Part shown: piece by piece, positions 1 through 6,001 of the stretch | How positions within the stretch are numbered: the first letter of the stretch is position 1 | How the letters are laid out: every line of letters starts with the position of its first letter | Assembly (NCBI GenBank): GCA_022567275.1 | Contig: JADFHH010000063.1 | Location: forward strand, 1 to 7,914 | Reading direction: 5' to 3' | Length of the DNA stretch: 7,914 nt | Source of the DNA: Pseudomonadota bacterium | Lineage (GTDB): Bacteria; Pseudomonadota; Alphaproteobacteria; Rhizobiales; Methyloligellaceae | Notes under the pieces: generated by a model | Databases searched by the model: none | Told to the model about the DNA's origin: nothing | The model's input: the letters and a program-made list of their open reading frames with translations, nothing else | Position numbers and translations under genes: made by a program

Positions 1-63
1 TTGTACGCCGATGCTGGCAAGCATCGATTGCCGGTCGGCGTCCGTGAGCGGCAGGTAGCGCAT
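1..63 (-). CDS. gcvPA: Glycine dehydrogenase (decarboxylating) subunit 1, N-terminal fragment
   Basis: Only the first 21 codons lie in the window; the gene continues past the left edge. The translation begins MRYLPLTDADRQSML and ends ASIGVQ, which matches the usual start of the alpha subunit of the split, PLP-dependent P-protein. That subunit acts with GcvPB to decarboxylate glycine and pass the aminomethyl group to the lipoyl arm of GcvH. The ATG overlaps the gcvH stop codon (ATGA at 63-66 read on the minus strand), so translation is probably coupled. The catalytic lysine is carried by the other half of the split enzyme and cannot be seen here. The split arrangement is inferred from this N-terminus and from position after gcvT-gcvH. 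A fused gcvP usually starts with a longer, different N-terminal segment. Confidence 0.8.
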   Translation of the reverse strand, partial: MRYLPLTDADRQSMLASIGVQ

Positions 64-440
64 CAGCCCTGCTCCGCCACGAACTTCGCATAGGCATCCG
101 CATCCATCATGCCATCGAGCTCACTCTTGTCGGAGAGCTTGAGCTTGAAGAACCAGGCGCCGCCTTCGGGATCTTCATTGACGAGACCCGGATTGCCTTC
201 AAGTTCCTCATTGGCCTGGGTCACCTCGCCGGACACCGGCGCATAAACTTCCGCCGCCGCCTTCACCGACTCGACCACCGCCGCCTCGTCTCCCCTGGCG
301 AAGGATTTTCCCACTTCCGGCAACTCCACATAGACAACGTCACCGAGCTGCTGCTGGGCATGTTTGGTGATGCCGATGGTCGCGACATCGCCATCGAGAT
401 GCGCATATTCATGGTCTTCGGTGTATTTGATTTCGGCCAT
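63..440 (-). CDS. gcvH: Glycine cleavage system H protein (lipoyl carrier)
   Basis: This 125-residue protein has the usual length of H protein. It carries the aminomethyl intermediate from the P-protein to the T-protein on a lipoylated lysine in the cytoplasm. The lipoylation site is Lys60 in VVESVKAAAEVYAPVSGEV (residues 55-73), the hallmark segment of the family. The N-terminus (HEYAHLDGDVATIGITKHAQQ) and the segment QLGDVVYVELPEVG (31-44) are also typical. The ATG at 440 is preceded by a purine-rich GGGGAG at about 6 nt, a good ribosome binding site. It sits 17 nt after the gcvT stop and its own stop overlaps the gcvPA start by one base, so gcvT-gcvH-gcvPA form one operon controlled by the upstream glycine riboswitch. 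Identification is secure. Confidence 0.97.
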   Translation of the reverse strand: MAEIKYTEDHEYAHLDGDVATIGITKHAQQQLGDVVYVELPEVGKSFARGDEAAVVESVKAAAEVYAPVSGEVTQANEELEGNPGLVNEDPEGGAWFFKLKLSDKSELDGMMDADAYAKFVAEQG

Positions 441-457
441 AATCTTCTCCCCTCGAT

Positions 458-1606
458 CTATTTTTTCCGGAAATATCTGTGTTGTATGAACGGCAACTCC
501 ACGATGCGCGCCGGGCGGGCGCTGCCGCGCACCATCAGAGCAACGCCGGTTCCAGGCTTGGCATGCGCACTTTGCACATAACCCATGGCGATGGGCCCAT
601 CCGCACTCGGCCCGAAACCGCCGCTGGTTATCCGCCCGATGCTTGCCCCGGACTCATCGCGCACTTCGGTGCCCTCGCGCGCGGGCGCCTTGCCTTCAGG
701 TTCGATGCCAACGCGTAACCGGCCCGGGCCATCGCGCAATTCGCGCATGATTCGCGCAGCTCCCGGAAACCCGCCCTCCTCGCGGCGGCGTTTGGCTATC
801 GACCAGACGAGGCCGGCCTCCACCGGCGAGGTGGTCTCGTCAATGTCATGGCCATAGAGGCACAGGCCCGCTTCCAGGCGCAGTGAATCGCGCGCGCCAA
901 GCCCGATCGCCTCGACATCGTCATGCGACAACAGCGTGCGCGCGAGTTGTTCGGCTTTGCCGGCGGCAACGGAAATCTCGTAGCCATCCTCACCGGTATA
1001 GCCCGACCGGCTGATATGGCAGTCAATGCCGTCAAACTCGGCGCTGCTCGCTCTCATAAAGCCTAATTCGGGCGCTTGCGGGCACCACCTGCCCATAACA
1101 GCCGCCGCCGCGGGTCCTTGCAGCGCCAGCAGGGCGCGGTCCTCAAGCGGTTCCAGTTGCACATTGTCCGGCAGATGGGCCTGCATATGGGCGTAATCCT
1201 CCACCTTGCAGGCGGCGTTGACCACCAGCATGAGCCGTCCGTCATCCTCCCCGGACACCGGCCGCGTCACCATCAAATCATCGACAATGCCGCCTTCTTC
1301 ATTGAGCAGCATGGTGTAACGCTGACGCCCAGGCCCGAGCTTTGCGATCTCGCCGGGCACGAGCGCTTCCAGGGCGGCGGCCGTCGTTTCATGATCCGGT
1401 CCGATCAGGTCGGCCTGACCCATATGCGAGACATCGAACAGCCCGGCTTTCGCGCGTGTATGCAAATGTTCCTTGAGAACGCCGAGCGGATACTGAACCG
1501 GCATTTCATAGCCCGCGAAGGGCACCATTTTTCCGCCCAGCTCTTCATGGAGGGCGAAAAGGGGCGTGCGTTTCAGTGTTTCGCTGGCGTTCGCCTCATT
1601 GGTCAC
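458..1606 (-). CDS. gcvT: Glycine cleavage system T protein (aminomethyltransferase)
   Basis: This 382-residue protein moves the methylene carbon from aminomethyl-lipoyl-GcvH to tetrahydrofolate, releasing ammonia and giving 5,10-methylene-THF. Family landmarks run in order: LKRTPLFALHEELGGKMVPF (11-30), FDVSHMGQ (57-64), the acidic loop GGIVDDLMV (105-113) that holds the catalytic aspartate of the family, LLALQGPAAAA, SRSGYTGEDGYEI, ARDSLRLEAGLCLYGHDID, RRREEGGFPGA and the C-terminal HRYFRKK. The start is GTG at 1606, preceded by AGAGGA (1623-1618) with 11 nt between. An ATG at 1617 is out of frame and stops after four codons. No upstream in-frame start fits the family N-terminus better. The gene is the first of the gcv operon and lies about 65 nt downstream of the tandem glycine riboswitch. 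Confidence 0.97.
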   Translation of the reverse strand: MTNEANASETLKRTPLFALHEELGGKMVPFAGYEMPVQYPLGVLKEHLHTRAKAGLFDVSHMGQADLIGPDHETTAAALEALVPGEIAKLGPGRQRYTMLLNEEGGIVDDLMVTRPVSGEDDGRLMLVVNAACKVEDYAHMQAHLPDNVQLEPLEDRALLALQGPAAAAVMGRWCPQAPELGFMRASSAEFDGIDCHISRSGYTGEDGYEISVAAGKAEQLARTLLSHDDVEAIGLGARDSLRLEAGLCLYGHDIDETTSPVEAGLVWSIAKRRREEGGFPGAARIMRELRDGPGRLRVGIEPEGKAPAREGTEVRDESGASIGRITSGGFGPSADGPIAMGYVQSAHAKPGTGVALMVRGSARPARIVELPFIQHRYFRKK

Positions 1607-1672
1607 GGGGTACGCATTCCTCTGGTTCCGACAGTTCGAGCGCCACTATCCGAGCACTGGCTCGAAAAGCGC
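1607..1672 (-). promoter_or_regulatory. Putative expression platform between glycine riboswitch and gcvT
   Basis: This 66-nt stretch joins aptamer 2 to the gcvT start. Two structural options can be read by eye. First, the RNA segment GGAACCAGAGG (1629-1619), which contains the likely ribosome binding site, is complementary to CUCUCAGGUUCC (1697-1686) in the conserved core of aptamer 2: six pairs, one A-A mismatch, three pairs and a G-U. Second, UUCGAGC (1666-1660) can pair with the adjacent GCUCG (1655-1651) across a 4-nt loop, or with GCUCGAA (1641-1635) as a perfect 7-bp stem. No U-tract follows either hairpin, so control of translation initiation looks more likely than intrinsic termination. 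The mechanism is inference; only the complementarity is observed. Confidence 0.45.
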
Positions 1673-1873
1673 CTCCTCTGTCACGGGAACCTGAGAGATT
1701 TCACCAGCGCGCCAGTTTTACGCGCGGCCTTTCCCCTTCGGTGAGCTTCGAGCCCGCGAATGCGCGGCCCAAGGCTGCTTTCCAGAGTGCCATCCCCCTG
1801 GCGGTCCTTTTGCCTGAGAGTTTCCGAGGCCGTTGCTCCTTCGGCGCCGGCATGAGCCGGTCTCTCCCGCTGG
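1673..1873 (-). promoter_or_regulatory. Tandem glycine riboswitch (two aptamers)
   Basis: Two aptamer copies lie head to tail in the gcvT leader. Aptamer 1 shows the canonical conserved strands GGGAGAGACCGG (1868-1857), GCGCCGAAGGAGCAAC (1847-1832), CUCUCAGGCAAAAGGACCGC (1820-1801) and ACUCUGGA (1788-1781). Aptamer 2 shows CACCGAAGGGGAAAGG (1743-1728), then CUCUCAGGUUCCCG (1697-1684) closing with ACAGAGG (1681-1675), and an upstream GC hairpin at 1767-1754. The short linker between the ACUCUGGA box and aptamer 2 is normal for the tandem class. Glycine binding in this family usually turns on glycine-cleavage genes, which fits the genes downstream. Short frames overlapping this RNA on both strands are not genes. 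Exact boundaries are approximate to within several nucleotides. Confidence 0.95.
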
Positions 1874-1920
1874 GGTCGTATGGACCTGTATGCGGCTGCC
1901 CTGTGAGAGCAGCATCTGGC

Positions 1921-1948
1921 ATGATAGGTGGTCTACTGCTTGAGTCAA
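1921..1948 (-). promoter_or_regulatory. Sigma70-type promoter of the gcv operon
   Basis: Reading the minus strand, TTGACT (1948-1943, five of six consensus bases) is followed after 16 nt by TATCAT (1926-1921, five of six). Transcription would start near 1914, about 40 nt before aptamer 1, giving a leader of roughly 300 nt that contains the whole riboswitch. The -35 box lies 28 nt past the stop codon of the upstream lipoprotein gene. No intrinsic terminator is visible between them, so some read-through from that gene is possible. Confidence 0.75.
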
Positions 1949-1975
1949 CATGCCTTGGGTTGAGAAGCTGTGTGA

Positions 1976-2629
1976 CTAGCCCGCGCCCGATGTCCCCCGG
2001 TCGAAGGCAATGAACAGCTTATAGTCTCCCGGCGGCACACCGGGGGCCAGGGTGAAGGAAATCTCGCGGACGGTCGAGAAATATCCGACCGGATTGTCTT
2101 CCGGAATGGTCACGCCAATAGAAATCTTCTGGGTTAAAACGATTTTTCTGTCGCGGTCGGTGACGTGGACCTTGATGGGCATTTTCACCTCGCCCGGACG
2201 CCCGCGCGGCCCCAGCAGCACGCGTCCCGCAAAGCCATATTTGACCGTCACCTGGTTGGGCTTGATTCGACATTCGCGCGCCGTCTTGGTGATTTCACCG
2301 CGATACTGGATGGCCAAACCATCGCCCACACGGCCAATGTCATAGACCGTCAGCAAACGGTCACGCGGCCAGATTTTGAACTGCGGACAGCTTGTGATCG
2401 CGGTATCGATGCTGATCTGGCCGGTGGTATCGGTACGGGCGGCTTCCAGCAAGCTCGCCTCGCTCACGGGCACAACCGGGCCGCTACTGTTCTCCTGCGA
2501 GCGGAATGGAGCTGTGATTTGCGAAAAGCCGCAAGCCGGCAGGAGAAAGGCGATCAACGCCAGCGTTGCCGAATTGCCGACGCACCGCCCCACGGCTGAT
2601 CTATAAAATTTCAACGCGTCCCCGTTCAC
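1976..2629 (-). CDS. Putative lipoprotein, function unknown
   Basis: This is a 217-residue protein in the frame as listed. The N-terminus has a basic stretch, a hydrophobic core (ATLALIAFLLPAC, 21-33) and a lipobox LPAC with Cys33, so a lipid-anchored envelope protein is likely. The mature part is rich in beta-type alternation, with segments PQFKIWPRDRLLTVYDIG, KTARECRIKPNQVTVKYGF and PPGDYKLFIAFDRG, and two further cysteines in the mature chain that could form a disulfide. I recognise it as an alphaproteobacterial hypothetical lipoprotein type but cannot assign a function. The start is uncertain. GTG at 2629 gives the longest frame, while TTG at 2614 has a better-placed GGGGA four nt upstream and a more usual signal length. 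It reads in the same direction as the gcv operon but has its own reading unit. Confidence 0.8.
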   Translation of the reverse strand: MNGDALKFYRSAVGRCVGNSATLALIAFLLPACGFSQITAPFRSQENSSGPVVPVSEASLLEAARTDTTGQISIDTAITSCPQFKIWPRDRLLTVYDIGRVGDGLAIQYRGEITKTARECRIKPNQVTVKYGFAGRVLLGPRGRPGEVKMPIKVHVTDRDRKIVLTQKISIGVTIPEDNPVGYFSTVREISFTLAPGVPPGDYKLFIAFDRGTSGAG

Positions 2630-2633
2630 TGTC

Positions 2634-2664
2634 TTGACACGCCTTGCCCGCGAGCATGTATAAG
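2634..2664 (+). promoter_or_regulatory. Candidate distal promoter of the ispH-thrB-rnhA operon
   Basis: A perfect TTGACA (2634-2639) is followed after 19 nt by TATAAG (2659-2664, five of six). The spacer is two bases longer than ideal. The -10 region sits inside an inverted repeat, CGAGC (2651-2655) and GCTCG (2664-2668) around 8 nt, which could be an operator or chance. If used, the ispH leader would be about 110 nt. Confidence 0.5.
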
Positions 2665-2736
2665 CTCGTGAGGCCCAAGCAATTACACTGTACCGTCATG
2701 TGATACTGATCCTGAACCAATCTGGCAAGTCCTGCA

Positions 2737-2765
2737 TTGGCAATGCTTTGTAAAACCTTTACATT
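2737..2765 (+). promoter_or_regulatory. Candidate proximal promoter of ispH
   Basis: TTGGCA (2737-2742, five of six) is separated by 17 nt from TACATT (2760-2765, four of six). The predicted start of transcription is about 10 nt before the ispH ATG, leaving just enough room for the GGTGG at 2774-2778. The -35 box lies inside a perfect 13-nt hyphenated palindrome, GCATT-GGC-AATGC (2734-2746). This is weaker than the distal candidate. Confidence 0.3.
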
Positions 2766-2782
2766 TTCCGACTGGTGGCGGC

Positions 2783-3784
2783 ATGAATGAGCACAAAAAC
2801 ATCCCATCCGATAACTGCGAAACGGGTGCGCATGCGCGTCCTCCCCTCACCATTCTGCTCGCCGCGCCGCGCGGCTTTTGCGCCGGGGTCGACCGCGCGG
2901 TGCAAATCGTCGAACTGGCGCTCGAACAATATGGCGCGCCCGTCTATGTGCGCCATGAAATCGTACACAATCAGTATGTGGTCGATAGCCTGCGCGCCAA
3001 GGGGGCTATTTTCGTCGAGGAACTGGACGAAATTCCCACTACGGACGCGCCGGTGGTTTTTTCCGCTCACGGGGTGCCGAAATCGGTGCCGGAGGATGCT
3101 AAAGCCCGCAAAATGTTCTTTCTCGACGCGACCTGCCCGCTGGTGTCGAAAGTTCACATGGAAGCCGAGCGCCATTACAAGCGCGGCCTGGAGATCATCC
3201 TGATCGGCCATGCGGACCATCCCGAAGTTATCGGCACCATGGGACAATTGCCCGATGGCGCGGTCAATCTGGTGGAATCGGCGGAGCAAGCCCGGTGCTA
3301 TCAGCCTAAAGACCCGGCCAAACTCGCCTATATCACCCAAACCACCCTGTCCATCGACGACACCCGCGAGATTGTCGATATATTTTGCTCGCGGTTCCCC
3401 ACTATCACCGGTCCGCACAGGGAAGATATTTGCTACGCGACGACCAATCGCCAACTCGCGGTCAAGACGATCGCACCGCGTTGCGACCGGCTCATCGTGG
3501 TTGGCGCGCCCAACAGCTCGAATTCCCAACGCCTCGTCGAAGTGGCGCAGCGTGCCGGATGCGCTGGAGCAGTGCTGTTGCAGCGCGCGCGGGATATCGA
3601 CTGGAGCGATTATCGGGACATTCGCACAATCGGCGTGACGGCGGGCGCGTCGGCGCCTGAAGTGCTGGTCGATGAGATCATCGCGGCCTTCGCGGAGCGC
3701 TTCGAGATCACGGTAGAAGCTGTCTCGAGCGCCGAGGAAAACCTCTCATTCAAGCTGCCGCGCGAACTTTGCGAGTCCGCGTAG
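2783..3784 (+). CDS. ispH: 4-hydroxy-3-methylbut-2-enyl diphosphate reductase
   Basis: IspH (LytB) catalyses the last step of the MEP pathway, reducing HMBPP to IPP and DMAPP with a [4Fe-4S] cluster in the cytoplasm. The 333-residue length is close to the usual 310-330, with about 20 extra N-terminal residues before ILLAAPRGFCAGV. The three cluster cysteines are visible: Cys33 in GFCAGV, Cys118 in DATCPLV and Cys217 in ICYATTNRQ. Substrate-binding motifs are also intact: VHN (His62), SAHGV (His96), GHADHPEVIGT (His146, Glu148), TQTTLS, GAPNSSNSQRL and TAGASAP (Ser290). The ATG at 2783 has GGTGG about 4 nt upstream. The TAG stop lies 2 nt before thrB, so the two genes are co-transcribed and probably coupled. 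All expected catalytic residues are present. Confidence 0.98.
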   Translation: MNEHKNIPSDNCETGAHARPPLTILLAAPRGFCAGVDRAVQIVELALEQYGAPVYVRHEIVHNQYVVDSLRAKGAIFVEELDEIPTTDAPVVFSAHGVPKSVPEDAKARKMFFLDATCPLVSKVHMEAERHYKRGLEIILIGHADHPEVIGTMGQLPDGAVNLVESAEQARCYQPKDPAKLAYITQTTLSIDDTREIVDIFCSRFPTITGPHREDICYATTNRQLAVKTIAPRCDRLIVVGAPNSSNSQRLVEVAQRAGCAGAVLLQRARDIDWSDYRDIRTIGVTAGASAPEVLVDEIIAAFAERFEITVEAVSSAEENLSFKLPRELCESA

Positions 3785-3786
3785 AA

Positions 3787-4755
3787 ATGGCGGTCTACAC
3801 GGAAGTTTCCGATGATGATCTGTGCCGGTTCATCGCCGGCTACGACATTGGCGAGGCGCTGTCGTTCAAAGGCATCGCCGAGGGCGTGGAAAACACCAAC
3901 TATCTGGTCCATACCGGGACCGGCCCGCATATTCTCACCCTCTATGAGAAACGCGTCAACGCGGAGGATTTGCCTTTCTTTCTGGGGCTGATGGAGCATC
4001 TGGCGGCAAAGGGCGTGGCCTGTCCGCTGCCCGTGCGCGACCGCAAGGGTGAAATGCTGAGCGAGCTGGCCGGCCGGCCGGCCGCGATCATCACCTTTCT
4101 CGACGGGTTGTGGGTGCGCCGGCCAACAGCGGAGCATTGCGCAGCACTGGGGGAAACGCTCGCCGCGCTGCATATGGCGGGAGGCGATTTCGCCATGACG
4201 CGTAATAACGCGCTTTCGGTATCGGGATGGCGGCCGCTGCATGAGGCCGCATCGGGCGGCGCGGACACGATTTCGCAAGGCTTGAGCGCGGAGGTGGGCG
4301 AGGAGCTTTCCAGCCTTGAAGAGGCGTGGCCGCGCGATCTCCCTAACGGGATCATTCATGCCGATCTGTTCCCCGACAATGTGTTCTTTCTTGGCGGAAA
4401 AGTGTCCGGCGTCATCGACTTTTATTTCGCCTGCAACGACATGCTGGCCTACGATATCGCCATCTGTCTCAACGCCTGGTGCTTTGAACCGGACGGGGCT
4501 TTCAACATCACCAAGGCGCGCGCCCTGCTGCGCGCCTATTCCAACCTGCGGCCCTTCACGGATGAAGAATTCGCGGCCCTGCCCATTCTGGCGCGCGGCG
4601 CGGCGCTGCGCTTCCTGCTGACCCGCATTTACGACTGGCTGAACAGATCGGGTGACGCGCTGGTGAAACCGAAGGATCCAATGGAATATGTGCGAAAACT
4701 GCGTTTCCACCGCGGCGTGGTTTCAGCGCGCGAATATGGCCTGGGAGGGGATTGA
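3787..4755 (+). CDS. thrB: Homoserine kinase, kinase-like (APH-type) family
   Basis: This 322-residue enzyme phosphorylates homoserine with ATP to O-phosphohomoserine, the substrate of threonine synthase. It belongs to the aminoglycoside-phosphotransferase-like ThrB type rather than the GHMP type of Escherichia coli. The N-terminus MAVYTEVSDDDL and the nucleotide-binding segment GIAEGVENTNYLV (29-41) are typical. The catalytic loop is HADLFPDN (191-198, Asp193 and Asn198), and the metal-binding DFY follows at Asp211. The ATG at 3787, 2 nt after the ispH stop, is preferred over an upstream in-frame TTG at 3769, which would overlap ispH and add six residues not expected in the family. No strong ribosome binding site precedes it, which suits translational coupling. 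Its stop is 2 nt before the preferred rnhA start. Confidence 0.96.
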   Translation: MAVYTEVSDDDLCRFIAGYDIGEALSFKGIAEGVENTNYLVHTGTGPHILTLYEKRVNAEDLPFFLGLMEHLAAKGVACPLPVRDRKGEMLSELAGRPAAIITFLDGLWVRRPTAEHCAALGETLAALHMAGGDFAMTRNNALSVSGWRPLHEAASGGADTISQGLSAEVGEELSSLEEAWPRDLPNGIIHADLFPDNVFFLGGKVSGVIDFYFACNDMLAYDIAICLNAWCFEPDGAFNITKARALLRAYSNLRPFTDEEFAALPILARGAALRFLLTRIYDWLNRSGDALVKPKDPMEYVRKLRFHRGVVSAREYGLGGD

Positions 4756-4757
4756 TA

Positions 4758-5201
4758 GTGAGCGATAAGCAGACAGTCACAATCTACACGGACGGCGCGT
4801 GTTCGGGAAATCCGGGACCCGGCGGCTGGGGCGCCATTCTGATCTACGGAGATCACCGCAAGGAACTGCATGGCGGCGGCGCGCGGACCACCAACAACCG
4901 CATGGAACTGACCGCGGCAATCGAGGCGCTGAACGCCCTGAAAGGGTCCCGTAAAATCGATCTGCACACCGATTCCAAATATCTGCGCGACGGCATCACC
5001 AAATGGATCAGGAAATGGAAGACCAATGGCTGGCGCACGGCCAGCAAAAACCCGGTCAAGAATGCCGATCTCTGGAAGCAGCTCGAGGCCGCGCACTCAC
5101 GCCACGAGATGCACTGGCATTGGGTCAAAGCCCATGCCGGACACGCCGAGAACGAACGCGCGGACGAACTCGCACGCGAGGGTATCGCCCCTTACCGGTA
5201 A
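4758..5201 (+). CDS. rnhA: Ribonuclease HI
   Basis: RNase HI cuts the RNA strand of RNA:DNA hybrids (R-loops, primers) using two metal ions. From the GTG at 4758 the protein is 147 residues, a normal length. The catalytic carboxylates are all present: Asp12 in YTDGACSGNPGPGGWG, Glu50 in NNRMELTAAIEAL, Asp72 in HTDSKY and Asp136 in NERADELA, with the helper His126 in VKAHAGH. The basic Trp-rich substrate-binding handle (TKWIRKWKTNGWRT, 81-94) is intact. GTG 4758 is chosen because AGGGG (4746-4750) lies 7 nt upstream. The earlier TTG at 4752 overlaps the thrB stop and leaves only 1 nt of spacing. It is the last gene of the ispH-thrB-rnhA unit, a recurring order in alphaproteobacteria, and faces the peroxiredoxin gene tail to tail. 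Confidence 0.97.
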   Translation: MSDKQTVTIYTDGACSGNPGPGGWGAILIYGDHRKELHGGGARTTNNRMELTAAIEALNALKGSRKIDLHTDSKYLRDGITKWIRKWKTNGWRTASKNPVKNADLWKQLEAAHSRHEMHWHWVKAHAGHAENERADELAREGIAPYR

Positions 5202-5207
5202 GACCAG

Positions 5208-5693
5208 CTAAAGCGCCTCAAGCAGCTTTTCAGCGCTGCTCGCGTCGACGACCGTCGGCACGTCCTCGATATTCAGCACCTTCACGACGCCATTCTCCAC
5301 GACCATGGCATAACGTTTCGAGCGGATGCCAAGTCCGGCGCCCGAAGCGTCGAGTTCAAACCCCGCGGCTTTGGTGAATTCGCCGTTGCCATCGGCCAGA
5401 AACAGGATTTTACCATCGGCCGCCGTGCTTTTGGCCCAGGCGCCGAGAACGAAGGCGTCGTTGACGGCGAGGCAGGCGACCGTGTCGACGCCCTTGGCCT
5501 TGAGTGCATCGAGATGTCCCAGGAAGTTCGGGACGTGCATGGCATTGCATGTGGGCGTAAAAGCCCCCGGCACCGCGAACAGCGCAACGGTTTTTCCAGC
5601 GAACACATCCCTTGTGGTCATATCGGCCAGGCCGCCATCGGCCATGACCTTGAAAGTTGCATCGGGCAGCTTGTCGCCAATAGTGAGAGCCAT
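5208..5693 (-). CDS. Peroxiredoxin, Prx5/type II family (AhpC/TSA-like)
   Basis: This 161-residue cytoplasmic thiol peroxidase reduces hydrogen peroxide and organic hydroperoxides. The active-site motif PGAFTPTC (42-49) holds the peroxidatic Cys49 with Pro42 and Thr46. A conserved arginine, Arg127, follows in RSKRYAMVV. A second cysteine, Cys74 in VACLAVNDAFVLGAW, lies 25 residues after Cys49, the spacing seen in plant-type PrxII, so an atypical two-cysteine cycle is possible. No fused glutaredoxin domain is present, so the reductant is not evident. The ATG at 5693 is 6 nt after the stop of the zinc-ribbon gene and lacks a clear ribosome binding site, which suggests coupled expression. Its TAG stop is 6 nt from the rnhA stop on the opposite strand, with no terminator hairpin between. 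Confidence 0.95.
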   Translation of the reverse strand: MALTIGDKLPDATFKVMADGGLADMTTRDVFAGKTVALFAVPGAFTPTCNAMHVPNFLGHLDALKAKGVDTVACLAVNDAFVLGAWAKSTAADGKILFLADGNGEFTKAAGFELDASGAGLGIRSKRYAMVVENGVVKVLNIEDVPTVVDASSAEKLLEAL

Positions 5694-5699
5694 TGTTGT

Positions 5700-5903
5700 T
5701 CAGGCTGTGCCACCAGTGGTGCATGTCATGTCCTGGCCGCAGCACAATGGCGATTTAATCTTGCCGTGACCATTGGGGCATTTGGACACCTGCACCTGGT
5801 TACCGTCATCGAGCGTGAGGCTATCGTTTACCAGCGGTGCATCGCACTTCCCGCAGGTCGCATTGACGCTCATTCCACATTTTTCGCATTCGTACGTTGC
5901 CAT
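5700..5903 (-). CDS. Small cysteine-rich zinc-ribbon-like protein
   Basis: The ATG at 5903 gives a 67-residue protein. A longer frame open to 5984 is less likely because AGAGGG (5917-5912) sits 8 nt before this ATG and the family-like sequence begins here with MATYECEKCGMSVNATC. There are eight cysteines: CxxC pairs at 6/9 and 17/20, Cys42 in KCPNGHG, a CC pair at 54-55 and Cys61. His46 could also be a ligand. This pattern indicates one or two structural metal sites, probably zinc. I recognise it as a conserved uncharacterised small protein type in proteobacteria, with no known reaction. It is 6 nt upstream of the peroxiredoxin gene, so the two are probably made together. A redox or metal-linked partnership is inference only. 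Confidence 0.85.
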   Translation of the reverse strand: MATYECEKCGMSVNATCGKCDAPLVNDSLTLDDGNQVQVSKCPNGHGKIKSPLCCGQDMTCTTGGTA

Positions 5904-6001
5904 TTTTTGCACCCTCTTCTCGCCAATCGGTTGAACTTTGCCGTTCGAACCTATCAGTCCACTTATGAACCATGCAAGCGTCATCGCCGTTGATTAGCCG
6001 G

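Noticed and set aside
1644..1646. Alternative GTG start upstream of gcvT, close to the AGGAGG at the end of aptamer 2
   Set aside because: It is out of frame with gcvT and stops after 16 codons. The AGGAGG belongs to the riboswitch closing stem and is too far from the gcvT start.
1576..2013. Short open frames on both strands across the gcvT leader
   Set aside because: They lie over the tandem riboswitch, whose conserved RNA strands explain the sequence.
2759..3529. A 256-codon open frame antisense to ispH
   Set aside because: It mirrors ispH codon structure and has no recognisable motif; ispH is certain.
4068..4083. Sixteen-nt self-complementary run of GGCC units inside thrB
   Set aside because: It encodes the ordinary segment LAGRPAA in frame and is explained by GC-rich codon choice.
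3610..4710. A 366-codon open frame antisense to the end of ispH and thrB
   Set aside because: thrB on the plus strand has complete family motifs. The antisense frame is low-information sequence typical of GC-rich codon bias, with no recognisable domain.
5904..5984. N-terminal extension of the zinc-ribbon protein by 27 residues
   Set aside because: A ribosome binding site sits 8 nt before the ATG at 5903, and the extension has no resemblance to the conserved small protein.
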